Assembly: GCF_024172125.1 (NCBI RefSeq)
Contig: NZ_JAMZEA010000002.1
Span: 558,001 to 622,000, forward strand
DNA: 64,000 nt
Direction: 5' to 3'
DNA from: Actinomadura rupiterrae
Lineage (GTDB): Bacteria; Actinomycetota; Actinomycetes; Streptosporangiales; Streptosporangiaceae
Part shown: in pieces, positions 51,586-63,325 of the stretch
How positions within the stretch are numbered: the stretch's first letter is position 1
How the letters are laid out: each line of letters begins with the position of its first letter
Made by a program: the position numbers and the translations under genes
Notes under the pieces: model-generated
Told to the model about the DNA's origin: nothing
Seen by the model: only the letters and a program-made list of their open reading frames with translations
Database searches by the model: none

Positions 51586-54036
51586 CTACTCGTGGAGTCG
51601 GGCGAGGCTCTGCGGGAGGTCGGCGTCGTGGACGACCGTCAGGCGGCGCGTCGCGCGGGTGACGGCGACGTAGAGGTCGTGGCCGCCGCGCGGGCGCTCG
51701 GTGGTGATGCCCGCCGGGTCGACCACGATCACCGCGTCGAACTCCAGGCCCTTGGACTCCTCGGCCGTGAGGACGACGACCGGCGCGTCCAGGGCCTCGG
51801 GCGTCGCGCCGGCCAGCGCGTCCGGGAGGACGGCGCGCACCCCGGCGTGGTGCGCCAGCGACGAGATCACCGCGAGCCGCCCCTCGCCGTCGCGGCCCGT
51901 CGCGATCGCCGCGAACTCCTCGGCGACGAGTTCGGGAAGGGTGCCCAGGTCGGGGAGCGGCAGGCGGACGGCCTGGGGCGGCGGACCGTCGTCGCGGACG
52001 GGCGCCGGCGGCGTCTGCGACGGGTCGACCGACGCGAGGACGTCCGCCGCGACGTCCATGATGGCGGCCGGTGTCCGGTAGTTGACCATGAGGCGCTGCT
52101 CGCGCCACCGCCCCGGGACGTACCGGTCGAGCATGTCGCCCCAGCCGCGCGCGCCCGCCGGGCTGCCGGTCTGCGCGGTGTCGCCGACGACCGTCATCGA
52201 CCGGGTCGGGACGCGCCGCATGACCGCCCGCCACGCCATTTCGGACAGCTCCTGCGCCTCGTCCACGATGACGTGCCCGTACGCCCACTGGCGGTCGGCG
52301 GCGGCGCGGTCGGCGGTCGTCCGGTGCGGGCCGCCGTCGTGGTGGCGGTCGGCGATGTCGGAGGCGTCCATCAGGGACGTCCACCAGCCCTCGGTCATCT
52401 GGATCACCTCGGCCGCGTACCGCTCCTCCTCGGCGCGGGCCGCAGCGGCGGCGCGCTGGCGGGCGCGCTCGGCGGGGTCGTCCTGGCCGAGCCACTCGGC
52501 CGCATCGTCGAGAAGCGGAACGTCCTCGACCGTCCAAGCGGACGCCCCCGGCTCGCGGTGCAGGAGGGCGGATTCGGTGGGGGTGAAACCGACCTTCCGG
52601 CCCAGCCGGGTGAGGCCGTCCAGGTCGGCGAACAGCTCCGTGAGCAGGGTCTCCGGCGTGAGCTCCGGCCACAGGGCGTCGATCGCCTTGCGGACGGGCG
52701 GGAGCTGCCACAGCTCCGCCTTGGCGAGCTTCATGTCCGCTTCGTCCAGGAGCGGGGTCTCCTCGGCCTCCTCGTTCAGCTGCTTCAGCCAGGCGGGGAC
52801 GCCGCCGCTGTCGGCGACCAGGGCCTCCAGCGGCTCCTCGATCATCCGCTCGTACTGCTCGGCGCGGTCGATCGCGAGCGCCTCCAGCATCTCGTGGACG
52901 AACACCCGCCGCTGGACGTTGTGCGGCGCGCGCAGCGCCTGCGCCGTCCGCTTCGCCTGGGCGCAGGCCGCCGCGTCCACCTGGAGGGTCAGGTCGTCGA
53001 GCGGGACGGACAGGCCCTCGTCCGGCGCGCGCTCGCGGTCGTGGACGGCCGCCTCGATCAGGTCCGCCATGCGATGGTCGCCCTTGATGACCGCGACGTC
53101 CGGGGTGTCGTGAATCGTCGCGTGCACTCCGGGGTAGAGCGATCCGACCGTTGTGAGCACGACGTCGGTCTCGCCGAGCCCGGGCAGCACCTGCTCGATG
53201 TAGCGCAGGAACGTCGGGTTCGGCCCGACGATCAGGATTCCGCGGCGTTCCAGCACGTCGCGGTGGGTGTAGAGGAGGTAGGCGGCGCGGTGCAGCGCCG
53301 CGACGGTCTTGCCCGTGCCCGGCCCGCCCTGCACGACCAGGACGCCGTGCAGCCCCGACCGGATCACCTCGTCCTGCTCCTGCTGGATGGTCGACACGAC
53401 GTCGCTCATCCGGCCCGTCCGGCCGCGGCGGAGCGTGGCGAGCAGCGCCGCCTCGCCGACGACCGAGCGGCGCGCGTCCTCGCCGAGGCCGTCCAGGTCG
53501 AACACCTCGTCGTCCACCCGGACCACCTCGCGGCGCCGCGTGTGCAGGTGGCGGCGGCGCGCGAGCGTGCCGGGGGAGGACGGCGTGGCGGTGTAGAACG
53601 GGCGCGCCGCGGCGGCCCGCCAGTCGATCAGCAGCGGCTCGCGGTCCTCGTCGCGCAATCCGATGCGTCCGATGTAGAACGTGTCGGACGGTTCGCCCGG
53701 CCTGTCGGGACGGTGGTCGATCCGTCCGAAACACAGCCCGTGCTCGACCCCGAGCAGCCGGGACAGCGTCCGAGCGGCCTCGTCCGTCGCGACCGACTTC
53801 TCCAGCTGCGCCTGGAGGCCGGCGCCGCCCCCGCCGAGCGGCCCGTGCCGCAGCGCCCGCTCCGCGCCCTCGCGCTCCGCGTCGAGCCGCGCGTACATGT
53901 GGCCGACCCGCGCGCCCTCCTCCTGGAGCGCCCGCCGGACGGCCTCGTCCCCTGCCGACGTGTCCTGGTCGTTCATGCCCGCCTTGTCGCTCACGCCGTT
54001 CTCCGCCGTTCCGTACTGATCGTCCGCTGTGCTCAT
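51586..54036 (-). CDS. HelD-like RNA-polymerase-associated helicase (UvrD/Rep type)
   Basis: An 816-residue SF1 ATPase. The N-terminal antiparallel coiled-coil region (residues about 30-100, ending LEKSVATDEAARTL) is followed by YIGRIGLRDEDREPLLIDWR, diagnostic of the HelD/HelR family. Walker A is GGPGTGKT; motif II is HVIVDEAQELS; the C-terminal motif is AEESKGLEFDAVIVVDP with YVAVTRATRRL. HelD proteins lift stalled RNA polymerase off DNA, and some actinobacterial members protect against rifamycins. I did not see a rifamycin-associated element upstream. Confidence 0.9.
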   Translation of the reverse strand: MSTADDQYGTAENGVSDKAGMNDQDTSAGDEAVRRALQEEGARVGHMYARLDAEREGAERALRHGPLGGGGAGLQAQLEKSVATDEAARTLSRLLGVEHGLCFGRIDHRPDRPGEPSDTFYIGRIGLRDEDREPLLIDWRAAAARPFYTATPSSPGTLARRRHLHTRRREVVRVDDEVFDLDGLGEDARRSVVGEAALLATLRRGRTGRMSDVVSTIQQEQDEVIRSGLHGVLVVQGGPGTGKTVAALHRAAYLLYTHRDVLERRGILIVGPNPTFLRYIEQVLPGLGETDVVLTTVGSLYPGVHATIHDTPDVAVIKGDHRMADLIEAAVHDRERAPDEGLSVPLDDLTLQVDAAACAQAKRTAQALRAPHNVQRRVFVHEMLEALAIDRAEQYERMIEEPLEALVADSGGVPAWLKQLNEEAEETPLLDEADMKLAKAELWQLPPVRKAIDALWPELTPETLLTELFADLDGLTRLGRKVGFTPTESALLHREPGASAWTVEDVPLLDDAAEWLGQDDPAERARQRAAAAARAEEERYAAEVIQMTEGWWTSLMDASDIADRHHDGGPHRTTADRAAADRQWAYGHVIVDEAQELSEMAWRAVMRRVPTRSMTVVGDTAQTGSPAGARGWGDMLDRYVPGRWREQRLMVNYRTPAAIMDVAADVLASVDPSQTPPAPVRDDGPPPQAVRLPLPDLGTLPELVAEEFAAIATGRDGEGRLAVISSLAHHAGVRAVLPDALAGATPEALDAPVVVLTAEESKGLEFDAVIVVDPAGITTERPRGGHDLYVAVTRATRRLTVVHDADLPQSLARLHE

Positions 54037-54174
54037 GCTCGCCCCGACTTCCCCGCCACTACCGCTCCCGATCCCGGCACTCCCTTCCGCTCGCCGCCCC
54101 CTCTGCTCCTGGCCTCTGCGCGACCGCCATCGCCGACCTGATTCGGATTCGCCGGACGGCTTGACAGGCCGGAG

Positions 54175-54203
54175 TTGACGTGTCTGCTTTCCCTTGCTAT
54201 TCT
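54175..54203 (+). promoter_or_regulatory. Sigma-70-type promoter for the PhoD gene
   Basis: TTGACG, a 17-bp spacer and TATTCT match the vegetative consensus well. It lies in the 378-bp divergent region, in front of an AT-rich stretch (aagatctttaagttt) and about 210 bp upstream of the PhoD start. The rest of this region shows no gene. Confidence 0.6.
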
Positions 54204-54414
54204 TGTTCTCATGGTGGGATGAGTGCGTTCAGTTGAGCCAAGATCTTTAAGTTTACCACCTCCGGTGGCTCCTGCGCCCGTTTCGTTCCCCGCCTCCAAG
54301 ATCGTTTCTCGTATCCTCGCCGTACGCCCGCACGTCACCCGCGCGGCACGGCACGGTCACGCCCGCTCGGGACGCTGTCCGACGATCAGCCGTCGGACAC
54401 TCCGAGAGGTCTCC

Positions 54415-56157
54415 ATGCCCGAAGCGCCTCACACCCGCGCCGCCGCATCGCCCACCACCACCGAGAACGCGTCCGCCCTCGCCCGTCTCGTCGGGCGGCG
54501 ATCCGTCCTGGCCGGGTCGCTCGCGATCGGGGCCGCGGGCGTGCTGAGCGTGCCCGGCGCGCCGTCCGCCGCGGCCGCCCCGTCGCCGGGACGCCGCCTC
54601 CCCGGCGACCCGTTCACGCTCGGCATCGCGTCCGGCGACCCCGACCACCACGGGTTCGTCATCTGGACGCGGCTGGCCGTCGACCCGCACGCCGCCGACG
54701 GCCTCGGCGGCATGCCCTCGCGCGCGTTCCGCGTCGAGTGGCAGATCGCCGCGGACGACCGCTTCCGCCGGATCGTCCGCCGTGGCTTGGCGCAAGCACG
54801 CCCGGAATCCGCGCACAGCGTGCACGTCGAGCTGAACGGCCTGTCCGCCGGACGCGACTACTGGTACCGCTTCCGCGTGGACGGCCACGTCTCCCCGGCC
54901 GGACGCGCCCGCACCGCGCCGCACCCGTCCACCTTCGGCGAGGCCCTGACCATGGGCTTCGTCTCCTGCAGCCAGTTCGAGCACGGCTACTTCACGGCAT
55001 ACCGCCGCCTGGCCGAGGACGAGCCCGACCTCATCCTGCACCTGGGCGACTACCAGTACGAGTACAAGAAGGGGGACTACACGGTCCCCGGCGGCAACCC
55101 GCGCGACCACGAGGGCCCCGAGACCGTCACGCTCGCCGACTACCGCCACCGGTACGCCCAGTACAAGAGCGACCCCGACCTCCGCGCCGCGCACGCCGCC
55201 GCCCCCTGGCTCGTCGTCTTCGACGACCACGAGGTCGAGAACAACTGGGCCGGGACCGTCCCCGAGGAGGGCTCCGACACGCCCGCCCCGGCCGACTTCC
55301 TCAAGCGCCGCGCCGCTGCGTTCCAGGCCTACTACGAGAACATGCCGCTGCGCCGCTCGTCCCTCCCGCACGGCCCGGACATGCAGCTCTACCGGCGGAT
55401 CCGCTGGGGCCGCCTCGCCAACCTCCACATGCTCGACACCCGCCAGTTCCGCGACGACCAGGCGTGCGGCGACGGCTACAAGAACTGCGCCGCCGCGGAC
55501 GACCCGTCCCGGACGATCACCGGCGGCGCGCAGGAGAAGTGGCTGGTCGAGGGCTTCCGCCGGTCCGCCGCGCGCTGGGACATCCTCGGCCAGCAGGTCT
55601 TCTTCGGCCAGCGCGACCGCGACGCCGGCCCGCTCAAGGTCACCAGCATGGACGCCTGGGACGGCTACACCGCGTCCCGCGAGCGCATCACCCGCGGCTG
55701 GGTCGACGCCCGCGTCCGCAACGCCGTCGTCCTCACCGGCGACGTGCACGCGCACTGGGCCGGCGACCTCAAGATCGACTACGACGACCCGTCCGCCAAA
55801 GCCGTCGGCAGCGAGCTGGTCTGCTCGTCCATCACCAGCGGCGGCGACGGCTCCGACGGCGACGGCACCCACCCCTGGTTCAAGTACAACCCGGCCCTGA
55901 GGTTCTACTCCAACCAGCGCGGCTACGTCCTGACCCGCATCGACCGCGACCAGATGAAGGCCGACTTCAAGACCGTCCCGACCGTCCGCACCCCGGGCGC
56001 CGCCGCGTCCACCAAGGCCACCTACGTCATCGAGGACCGCGTCCCCGGCCTCACCCAGACCTACCTGCGCCCCTACACCAAGCCCGAGGGCATGGCCGCC
56101 AAGACCGCCCCCGACCTAGACCGCCAAACCGTCCAAACCGAAACCGCCCACCCCTAA
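54415..56157 (+). CDS. Secreted PhoD-family alkaline phosphatase/phosphodiesterase
   Basis: A 580-residue Tat-exported enzyme. The twin-arginine signal is GRRSVLAGSLAIGAAG (about 27-42), with an AxA cleavage region near residue 55. PhoD metal motifs are visible: GFVSCSQFEHGY, LHLGDYQYEY, VVFDDHEVENNW and LTGDVHAHW. It releases phosphate from phosphomonoesters or diesters (teichoic acids in some members) using Ca/Fe. It has no partner genes here. Phosphate control is common in the family, but I saw no clear PHO box. Confidence 0.92.
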   Translation: MPEAPHTRAAASPTTTENASALARLVGRRSVLAGSLAIGAAGVLSVPGAPSAAAAPSPGRRLPGDPFTLGIASGDPDHHGFVIWTRLAVDPHAADGLGGMPSRAFRVEWQIAADDRFRRIVRRGLAQARPESAHSVHVELNGLSAGRDYWYRFRVDGHVSPAGRARTAPHPSTFGEALTMGFVSCSQFEHGYFTAYRRLAEDEPDLILHLGDYQYEYKKGDYTVPGGNPRDHEGPETVTLADYRHRYAQYKSDPDLRAAHAAAPWLVVFDDHEVENNWAGTVPEEGSDTPAPADFLKRRAAAFQAYYENMPLRRSSLPHGPDMQLYRRIRWGRLANLHMLDTRQFRDDQACGDGYKNCAAADDPSRTITGGAQEKWLVEGFRRSAARWDILGQQVFFGQRDRDAGPLKVTSMDAWDGYTASRERITRGWVDARVRNAVVLTGDVHAHWAGDLKIDYDDPSAKAVGSELVCSSITSGGDGSDGDGTHPWFKYNPALRFYSNQRGYVLTRIDRDQMKADFKTVPTVRTPGAAASTKATYVIEDRVPGLTQTYLRPYTKPEGMAAKTAPDLDRQTVQTETAHP

Positions 56158-56164
56158 CCCCCCC

Positions 56165-56189
56165 GCCCGGCGTCCCCCGGACGCCGGGC
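56165..56189 (+). terminator. Hairpin terminator after the PhoD gene
   Basis: Eleven-bp arms gcccggcgtcc / ggacgccgggc with a 3-nt loop, 7 bp after the stop codon. Confidence 0.8.
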
Positions 56190-56407
56190 ACCCCCGGCCC
56201 CCGAACAAGCCCGTCAGCGCAAAGTACCCGTGCCGCTGATAGGACCCGGGTGCCTGACAGTAGCTCGGTTCGGGCCGGTCGACACCGGCACCCCTCCTCG
56301 CGGCCTGACCGACGTCGCCGGCGCCAGATTCGAGAACGCCAACAGCTGCGACCTTCACCTCGACAAGGTCATCGGCTGGACAGCACCCAACTGGCATCCT
56401 GAACGGT

Positions 56408-56971
56408 GTGCTCTCGCTGAAGATGAACGACGCGGCAGTCCAGACCCTCGGCGTCCTGACCGGACTCGAGAGATTGGAGCCGCCAGGAGGCCTGGCGACC
56501 GGCCTCCAAGAGAAGGCTGCCCGCGGCATCATCCGCCACGGACAGGCACTCACCTGGTCCGACTCCCACAACCCGGCGAACGCACAGCTGTACCTCGATG
56601 ATCTCAACCGGTGGGAATGTGACGACAGCTCCTTCCACCTAGAGGACTTCGTCCCGGTGAAAGTCGCCACCGTTGACAACGCACCAGTGATCGCCGAGCA
56701 GGAACAGCGCACCCTGCTCCTCCATGGGCTGGCATTCGCGCTGGAGTTCGCCGAACTCATCTACGCCCTCCAAACGCCCACCCCGGTACGGTGCGTCATC
56801 TCCGCCGGCGACACCAACGCAACGTTCAGATTCCACCAGATCCGACCAGATCCAGGTCGGTACACCGACCTGGACGCCTTCCAGCAGGAGAAAATGATCA
56901 CGGTGGACATCGAGCCCTTCCGAGTTCGAGACTCCGAAGACCGCGCTCAGAGTTCATGCGGAGAAGGGTGA
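56408..56971 (+). CDS. Hypothetical protein in lower-GC patch
   Basis: A 187-residue soluble protein with LLLHGLAFALEFAELIYALQ, PTPVRCVISAGDTNATFRFH and an acidic C-terminus. No family recognised. Base composition is less GC-rich than neighbours, and third-position bias is weaker, which suggests transfer. GTG at 56408 is used; ATG at 56423 is an alternative. The 220 bp upstream hold only the PhoD terminator and short non-coding sequence. Confidence 0.55.
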   Translation: MLSLKMNDAAVQTLGVLTGLERLEPPGGLATGLQEKAARGIIRHGQALTWSDSHNPANAQLYLDDLNRWECDDSSFHLEDFVPVKVATVDNAPVIAEQEQRTLLLHGLAFALEFAELIYALQTPTPVRCVISAGDTNATFRFHQIRPDPGRYTDLDAFQQEKMITVDIEPFRVRDSEDRAQSSCGEG

Positions 56972-57041
56972 TCGCCACGTCCACGCCTTCAGCCCGCGCC
57001 CGCCATGAGGAAGAACACCAGCACGGACCCAAGATCACCAT

Positions 57042-57875
57042 TCAAAAACAGCGTCTGAAGGGTGGACGCCGGTGATTCGGTCGGCTGGCATAGAAGTTCT
57101 GGTCGCATGCCTCATCAGGTATTTCCGAGCGCATGATGCTCGCCTGCTCGCAGACCTGCTGCAGCTGATTCGCGGTCAGCCTGCGGACGTCCCAAACCAA
57201 CCTCGCCGTGTCGGCCGCAGCAGGATCCTCGGGCGGCATTCCTTCGGGGAGGGGGATGCCGGAAGCGGCAGCGAGGACATCGGCAGGGACGTCCAGCAGA
57301 GTTGCCAGATCCGCGAGCCGCTCCGGCGTCAGTTCGAATCTGCCCGCCGTGATCCCCATGATGGTCGCCGGTGACACGTACATCCGGCCGTTAGAGCAAC
57401 ATGCGAGCGCTACTGCCGCGCCGGACGGCCCGAAATTCCTGTTGCCGTACAGCATGTTGCCGATGACCGCGCCGAAGCCCGCCAGATCCGGCTCGTACAC
57501 TCTCGACGGGACGTATGGACGCTCACGAGGCTGTTGCGGCAAGCTGCGAACCATCTCTAGCAACTGCGTCCGCTGTTGCGCGGCCAAGCAGATGGCGTCG
57601 GGCACCAGGTGCTTGAGGAGCCGACTCGCGGACGCGTCCAAGGGAGCCAGCGCGTCCGGAACGGCCAGCCTGGCCAAAGCGAACAGGTCCGCTTCATGCA
57701 GATCCAGTACCGGGGCGAGCGCCCCGAGCAATGCCTGGCCGGCTGGCATCCCGTCGACGACGTCCTGCACCCGGCGTACCGCTACGCCGGACGCATTGGA
57801 CACCGCATCGACATCCGTGCGCCGATGGTCGAGCAGCCGCGCCAAGACCTCGCCGAACCCGGAAGACACGTTCAT
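57042..57875 (-). CDS. XRE-like helix-turn-helix protein
   Basis: A 277-residue protein with two HTH-like segments. One is near the N-terminus (VDAVSNASGVAVRRVQDVVD). The second is in the C-terminal half (SPATIMGITAGRFELTPERL, then ADLATLLDVPADVLAAASG). The middle is helical with RLLKHLVPDAICLAAQQRTQ. This double layout occurs in regulators of actinomycete accessory regions. The target is unknown. The ribosome-binding site is weak. It belongs to the lower-GC patch. Confidence 0.65.
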   Translation of the reverse strand: MNVSSGFGEVLARLLDHRRTDVDAVSNASGVAVRRVQDVVDGMPAGQALLGALAPVLDLHEADLFALARLAVPDALAPLDASASRLLKHLVPDAICLAAQQRTQLLEMVRSLPQQPRERPYVPSRVYEPDLAGFGAVIGNMLYGNRNFGPSGAAVALACCSNGRMYVSPATIMGITAGRFELTPERLADLATLLDVPADVLAAASGIPLPEGMPPEDPAAADTARLVWDVRRLTANQLQQVCEQASIMRSEIPDEACDQNFYASRPNHRRPPFRRCF

Positions 57876-57975
57876 CGCTTCAAGGTAATCGCCGTCAACG
57901 GACCTGATGCCGCCGCCCAGGACAGCTGGACGAAGCCATCCCGGGCGGCGGCGCGGGGTGCTGGGGGCGGGGTGG

Positions 57976-59199
57976 CTAGGCGGGGGTTGGTTCGAGGATG
58001 AAGGTTTTGGAGGCGTCGTTGGGGACGGTTACGGTTACGCCGGTGGTGGAGAGGGCTTCGGCGATGGTGTCGCGGTCGCCGGACCAGGTGAGGAAGAGGG
58101 GGCCGGTCAGGTCGCCGCGGGGGTCGAAGGCTTCGGCGTGGCTCTGGGTGTTCCAGAAGACGGCCTTGGCCTCGGACGGATCGTCGACGAGTTCGGCGAC
58201 GCGCTCCCAGCAGCCCGAGTTGGTGGGCCAGAGGGCGGGCTCGGCGACGTAGCCCTGCTGGGCGAGGAGGTCGAACGCCTGGGAGATACGGCACAGGTCG
58301 GACGATCCGTCGCCCGCTTCGCAGGTCGGGGTGTCGTCGCCCGGGGTCTGGGGGCCGGTCATCTCGGCAATGAGGCGTTCGTACGCGGCCTGGGGGTCCT
58401 CGTCGTCCGGTTCGTCCGCCGGGGGGATGACGAGGACGAGGCCCTCGCGGGCGAAGGCGGCCTGGAGCATCGAGGTCTCCATGCCGCGGCAGGAGAAGGT
58501 CACGTCGCGGATCAGGGCGCCTTCGGGGGAGAACGCGTCCGAGAAGTCGGCCGGCAGCGTCAGCAGGCCGTAGGCGTCGGTCTCGGCGGCGAACTCGTCG
58601 GGGAGGACGAGGCGGGCGCCCTGGTCGTACATGCGGTCGAGCGCCCGGTCGAAGGCGTCGCTCTGCGAGCGGGCCGGTCCGGACTCGCGGTCGCGGCGGG
58701 CGAGCATGCGGCGGAGGTGGTCGATGACCATCGGCCACCAGCAGTGCGGGTGCCGGAACGACTCGGGGGAGAGTTCGGTGAGCTCCGCGGTGAGCTCCTG
58801 GAGGCGGGCCCGGTCGGTGGGGGACGCGGGTTCGTCCATGAGGTCGCCGAGCCGGCGGAGGAATTCGAGGAACTGGGCGAGCGAGGTGTTGACCATCTCG
58901 GTCTGCAGCTCGCCGTCCTCGCCCGGGATGAGCAGCACGACGTTCCCGCCCTGGACGTCGAGGAAGAACCGCATGTCGCCGTCGGTGCCGGTGCCGCCGA
59001 GGAACAGGGCGCGACCGGTTCCGTTCAGCGGCTGGACGGCGAAGAGGCCGAACGGCTCGTCCGGCACGTCCGTGTCGAAGTGCAGGCCCTCCTTGGGGAG
59101 TCCGGTCCCGGTGAGGATCTCGAAATCGGACTCGGACAGCCCGAGTTCCCTGCCCGTCCCGGCGTCCAGGGTGACGACGTCTTTCCCGCGCTCGGTCAT
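57976..59199 (-). CDS. SUKH-4-like immunity-type protein
   Basis: A 407-residue protein. The N-terminal 130 residues show the SUKH pattern: EPFGLFAVQPLNGTGRALFL, FFLDVQGGNVVLLIPGEDGE and MVNTSLAQFLEFLRRLGDLM. SUKH-4 proteins are often immunity partners of polymorphic nuclease or deaminase toxins, or structural parts of those loci. The C-terminal half (with FSCRGMETSMLQAAFAREGL and a conserved-looking PALWPTNSGCW) is not recognised. No toxin is seen next to it. ATG follows GGGAAGGTC. Confidence 0.65.
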   Translation of the reverse strand: MTERGKDVVTLDAGTGRELGLSESDFEILTGTGLPKEGLHFDTDVPDEPFGLFAVQPLNGTGRALFLGGTGTDGDMRFFLDVQGGNVVLLIPGEDGELQTEMVNTSLAQFLEFLRRLGDLMDEPASPTDRARLQELTAELTELSPESFRHPHCWWPMVIDHLRRMLARRDRESGPARSQSDAFDRALDRMYDQGARLVLPDEFAAETDAYGLLTLPADFSDAFSPEGALIRDVTFSCRGMETSMLQAAFAREGLVLVIPPADEPDDEDPQAAYERLIAEMTGPQTPGDDTPTCEAGDGSSDLCRISQAFDLLAQQGYVAEPALWPTNSGCWERVAELVDDPSEAKAVFWNTQSHAEAFDPRGDLTGPLFLTWSGDRDTIAEALSTTGVTVTVPNDASKTFILEPTPA

Positions 59200-59308
59200 G
59201 ACCTTCCCAACACGTTGGATATGCGACCGAACGCACCGTAGTGACAGGAACGCGCCCGCGTCCCGAGATCGCCGAAATCGATGATCTTGCGGGACGCGGG
59301 GGAGCGGG

Positions 59309-60409
59309 TCAGGGCTTGCGGTAGGTGGTGGTCTCGGCGGTGTGCGGGGTCTTGAAGATGGCGTCGAGGTCGTAGTCGACGGGCAGTTCGAGCTGCTCGT
59401 AGGTGCAGGACTCGGCGGTGCGGTCGGGGCGCCAGCGGCGGAACTGGCCCATGTGGCGGAAACGGTCGCCCTCCATCGCCTGGTAGGCCACCTCGACGAC
59501 GAGTTCCGGACGCAGCGGAACCCACGAAAGGTCCTTCTTGCCCGTCCAGCGGGAGACCGCGCCGGGCATCCGGTCGACGGTGGCCTCGTCCTGCTCGGCC
59601 CAGCCCGCCCACGGGTGCTCGGACAGGTCGTCCAGGCGGTAGGGCTGCAGCTCCTCGACCAGCTCGGCGCGGCGCTTCATGGTGAAGGAACCGGAAACGC
59701 CCACATGCTGGAGGCGGCCCTCGCTGTTGTAGAGGCCGAGCAGCAGCGAGCCGACGATCGGGCCGGACTTGTGCCAGCGGAAGCCCGCCACCACGCAGTC
59801 GGCCGTCCGCTCGTGCTTGACCTTGAACAGGGCGCGCTTGTCCGGCTGGTAGGGGATGCCGAGCGGCTTGGCGATCACGCCGTCCAGCCCGGCGCCCTCG
59901 AACTCGGTGAACCAGCGCTCGGCCAGCTCGCGCGAGTCGGTCGCGGGCGTCACGTGGATCGGCGGCCCGGAGTCGGCCAGCGCGTCCAGCAGCCGGCGGC
60001 GGCGCTCGCCGAGCGGGACGTCCATCAGCGACTCGTCGCCCAGCGCCAGCAGGTCGAACGCCACGAACGACGCGGGCGTCTCCTCCGACAGCAGCTTGAC
60101 GCGGGACGCGGCCGGGTGGATGCGCTGCTGCAGCGTGTCGAAGTCGAGCCGGGTGCCCTTGCGCAGGACGATCTCCCCGTCCACCGCGCAGCGCTCCGGC
60201 AGCTCCCGCTTCACGGCCTCGACCAGCTCGGGGAAGTACCTGGTCAGCGGCTTCTCGCCGCGGCTGGACAGCTCCACCTCGGCGCCGTCCCGGAAGATCA
60301 CGCAGCGGAAGCCGTCCCACTTCGGCTCGTACAGCAGGTCGCCCTCGGGCATCGTCTTGACCGCCTTGGCCAGCATCGGCGGCAGCGGCGGGCTGATCGG
60401 CAGGTCCAT
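59309..60409 (-). CDS. ATP-dependent DNA ligase (LigC type)
   Basis: A 366-residue ligase. The adenylation motif I is EPKWDGFR with the nucleophile Lys at about residue 30. Then come SSRGEKPLTRYFPEL, CAVDGEIVL (motif III), LDGVIAKPL (motif IV) and ALFKVKHERTADCVV (motif V). The OB-fold C-terminus ends at GQFRRWRPDR. There is no polymerase or nuclease domain, so it matches LigC rather than LigD. Actinobacterial LigC takes part in minor DNA-repair end joining. It stands alone here. Confidence 0.92.
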   Translation of the reverse strand: MDLPISPPLPPMLAKAVKTMPEGDLLYEPKWDGFRCVIFRDGAEVELSSRGEKPLTRYFPELVEAVKRELPERCAVDGEIVLRKGTRLDFDTLQQRIHPAASRVKLLSEETPASFVAFDLLALGDESLMDVPLGERRRRLLDALADSGPPIHVTPATDSRELAERWFTEFEGAGLDGVIAKPLGIPYQPDKRALFKVKHERTADCVVAGFRWHKSGPIVGSLLLGLYNSEGRLQHVGVSGSFTMKRRAELVEELQPYRLDDLSEHPWAGWAEQDEATVDRMPGAVSRWTGKKDLSWVPLRPELVVEVAYQAMEGDRFRHMGQFRRWRPDRTAESCTYEQLELPVDYDLDAIFKTPHTAETTTYRKP

Positions 60410-60552
60410 CCCCCCATCATGGCCCCTCCGTCCGACGAAACGATCGCCCGGGTCGCCGGGCGGTCCTGCCGGGCACGCGCCGGCCTCCGCCCGAACCCGC
60501 AGGTCAGGTCAGGCCGGGCAGAGGCGGCGCGGCTTCGCGATCTCGGCGATCG

Positions 60553-60625
60553 GACGGGCTGCGCGTGCTTGCCGGTCGTCCCGACGGGTTGCGCGTGCTT
60601 GCCGGTCGTTCCGCTCGGGCTGCGG
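60553..60625. repeat. 30-bp tandem repeat upstream of a membrane-protein gene
   Basis: Two and a half copies start gacgggctgcgcgtgctt, gacgggttgcgcgtgctt and gctcgggctgcgg at exact 30-bp spacing, each with gccggtcgt. It lies in the divergent spacer between the ligase and the membrane-protein gene. Confidence 0.75.
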
Positions 60626-60778
60626 TTTACGCGGATGCGGGCGGCTTTTCCTGCGATATCGCGTCCGTTCGGCGCGCTGATCACAGAGTGTGGTGCAATC
60701 TTCACGAAACAGTCATGTATCGGCGGTGAACGCGCGACACTCAGGGTGGGGTGGAACGGCACGCGGAGGGGAGCCGGA

Positions 60779-61195
60779 GTGGAGTTCGCCGCGCTCGTGG
60801 CATGGATACTGGCGGCCGCCGCCGGTGCGTACCTGCTGGTGCGCTGGCTGGCGGCGGGCGGGTTGCGCGGTCAGCCGGCCAAGGTCACGCGCTTCCCGAA
60901 GGCGGTCCTCATCGGGCACCCCCTGTCGGCGGTCACCGGGCTGAGCGCGTGGATCGCCTTCCTCGTCAGCGGCCGCGTGTGGTGCGCGTGGCTCGCCTTC
61001 GGCATCCTGCTCGCCGTCGCGTTCCAGGGCATCATGCTCTTCACCCGCTGGCTGGTCGGCGTCGGCGGCGGCGGACGCCATGCCCGCGGCGCGGACCAGT
61101 CCTTCCCGGCCGCGGCCGTCACCCTGCACGGCGTCGTCGCCGTCACCACCTTCGTCCTCGTCCTCCTGACCGCCCTGACCGCCGCCCACGCCTGA
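60779..61195 (+). CDS. Small four-helix membrane protein
   Basis: A 138-residue protein with four hydrophobic segments: FAALVAWILAAAAGAYLLV, AVTGLSAWIAFLVSG, CAWLAFGILLAVAFQGIMLF and VTLHGVVAVTTFVLVLLTAL. Short charged loops (KVTRFPK; GGGGRHARGADQSFP) join them. No signature residues of transport or catalysis. The GTG start follows GGAGGGGAGCCGGA. It converges on glgX. Function unknown. Confidence 0.75.
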   Translation: MEFAALVAWILAAAAGAYLLVRWLAAGGLRGQPAKVTRFPKAVLIGHPLSAVTGLSAWIAFLVSGRVWCAWLAFGILLAVAFQGIMLFTRWLVGVGGGGRHARGADQSFPAAAVTLHGVVAVTTFVLVLLTALTAAHA

Positions 61196-61213
61196 CACCC
61201 CCTCGCCCAGTGC

Positions 61214-63325
<2,112 letters not shown>

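Noticed and set aside
50387..53734. A 1115-codon open frame on the minus strand across the dehydrogenase and helicase genes
   Set aside because: Low-complexity shadow. Both real genes are read in other frames with complete family motifs.
54037..54414. Rifamycin-associated element controlling the HelD-like gene
   Set aside because: I looked for the GCTTGCGGCAAG-type palindrome upstream of the gene and did not find it.
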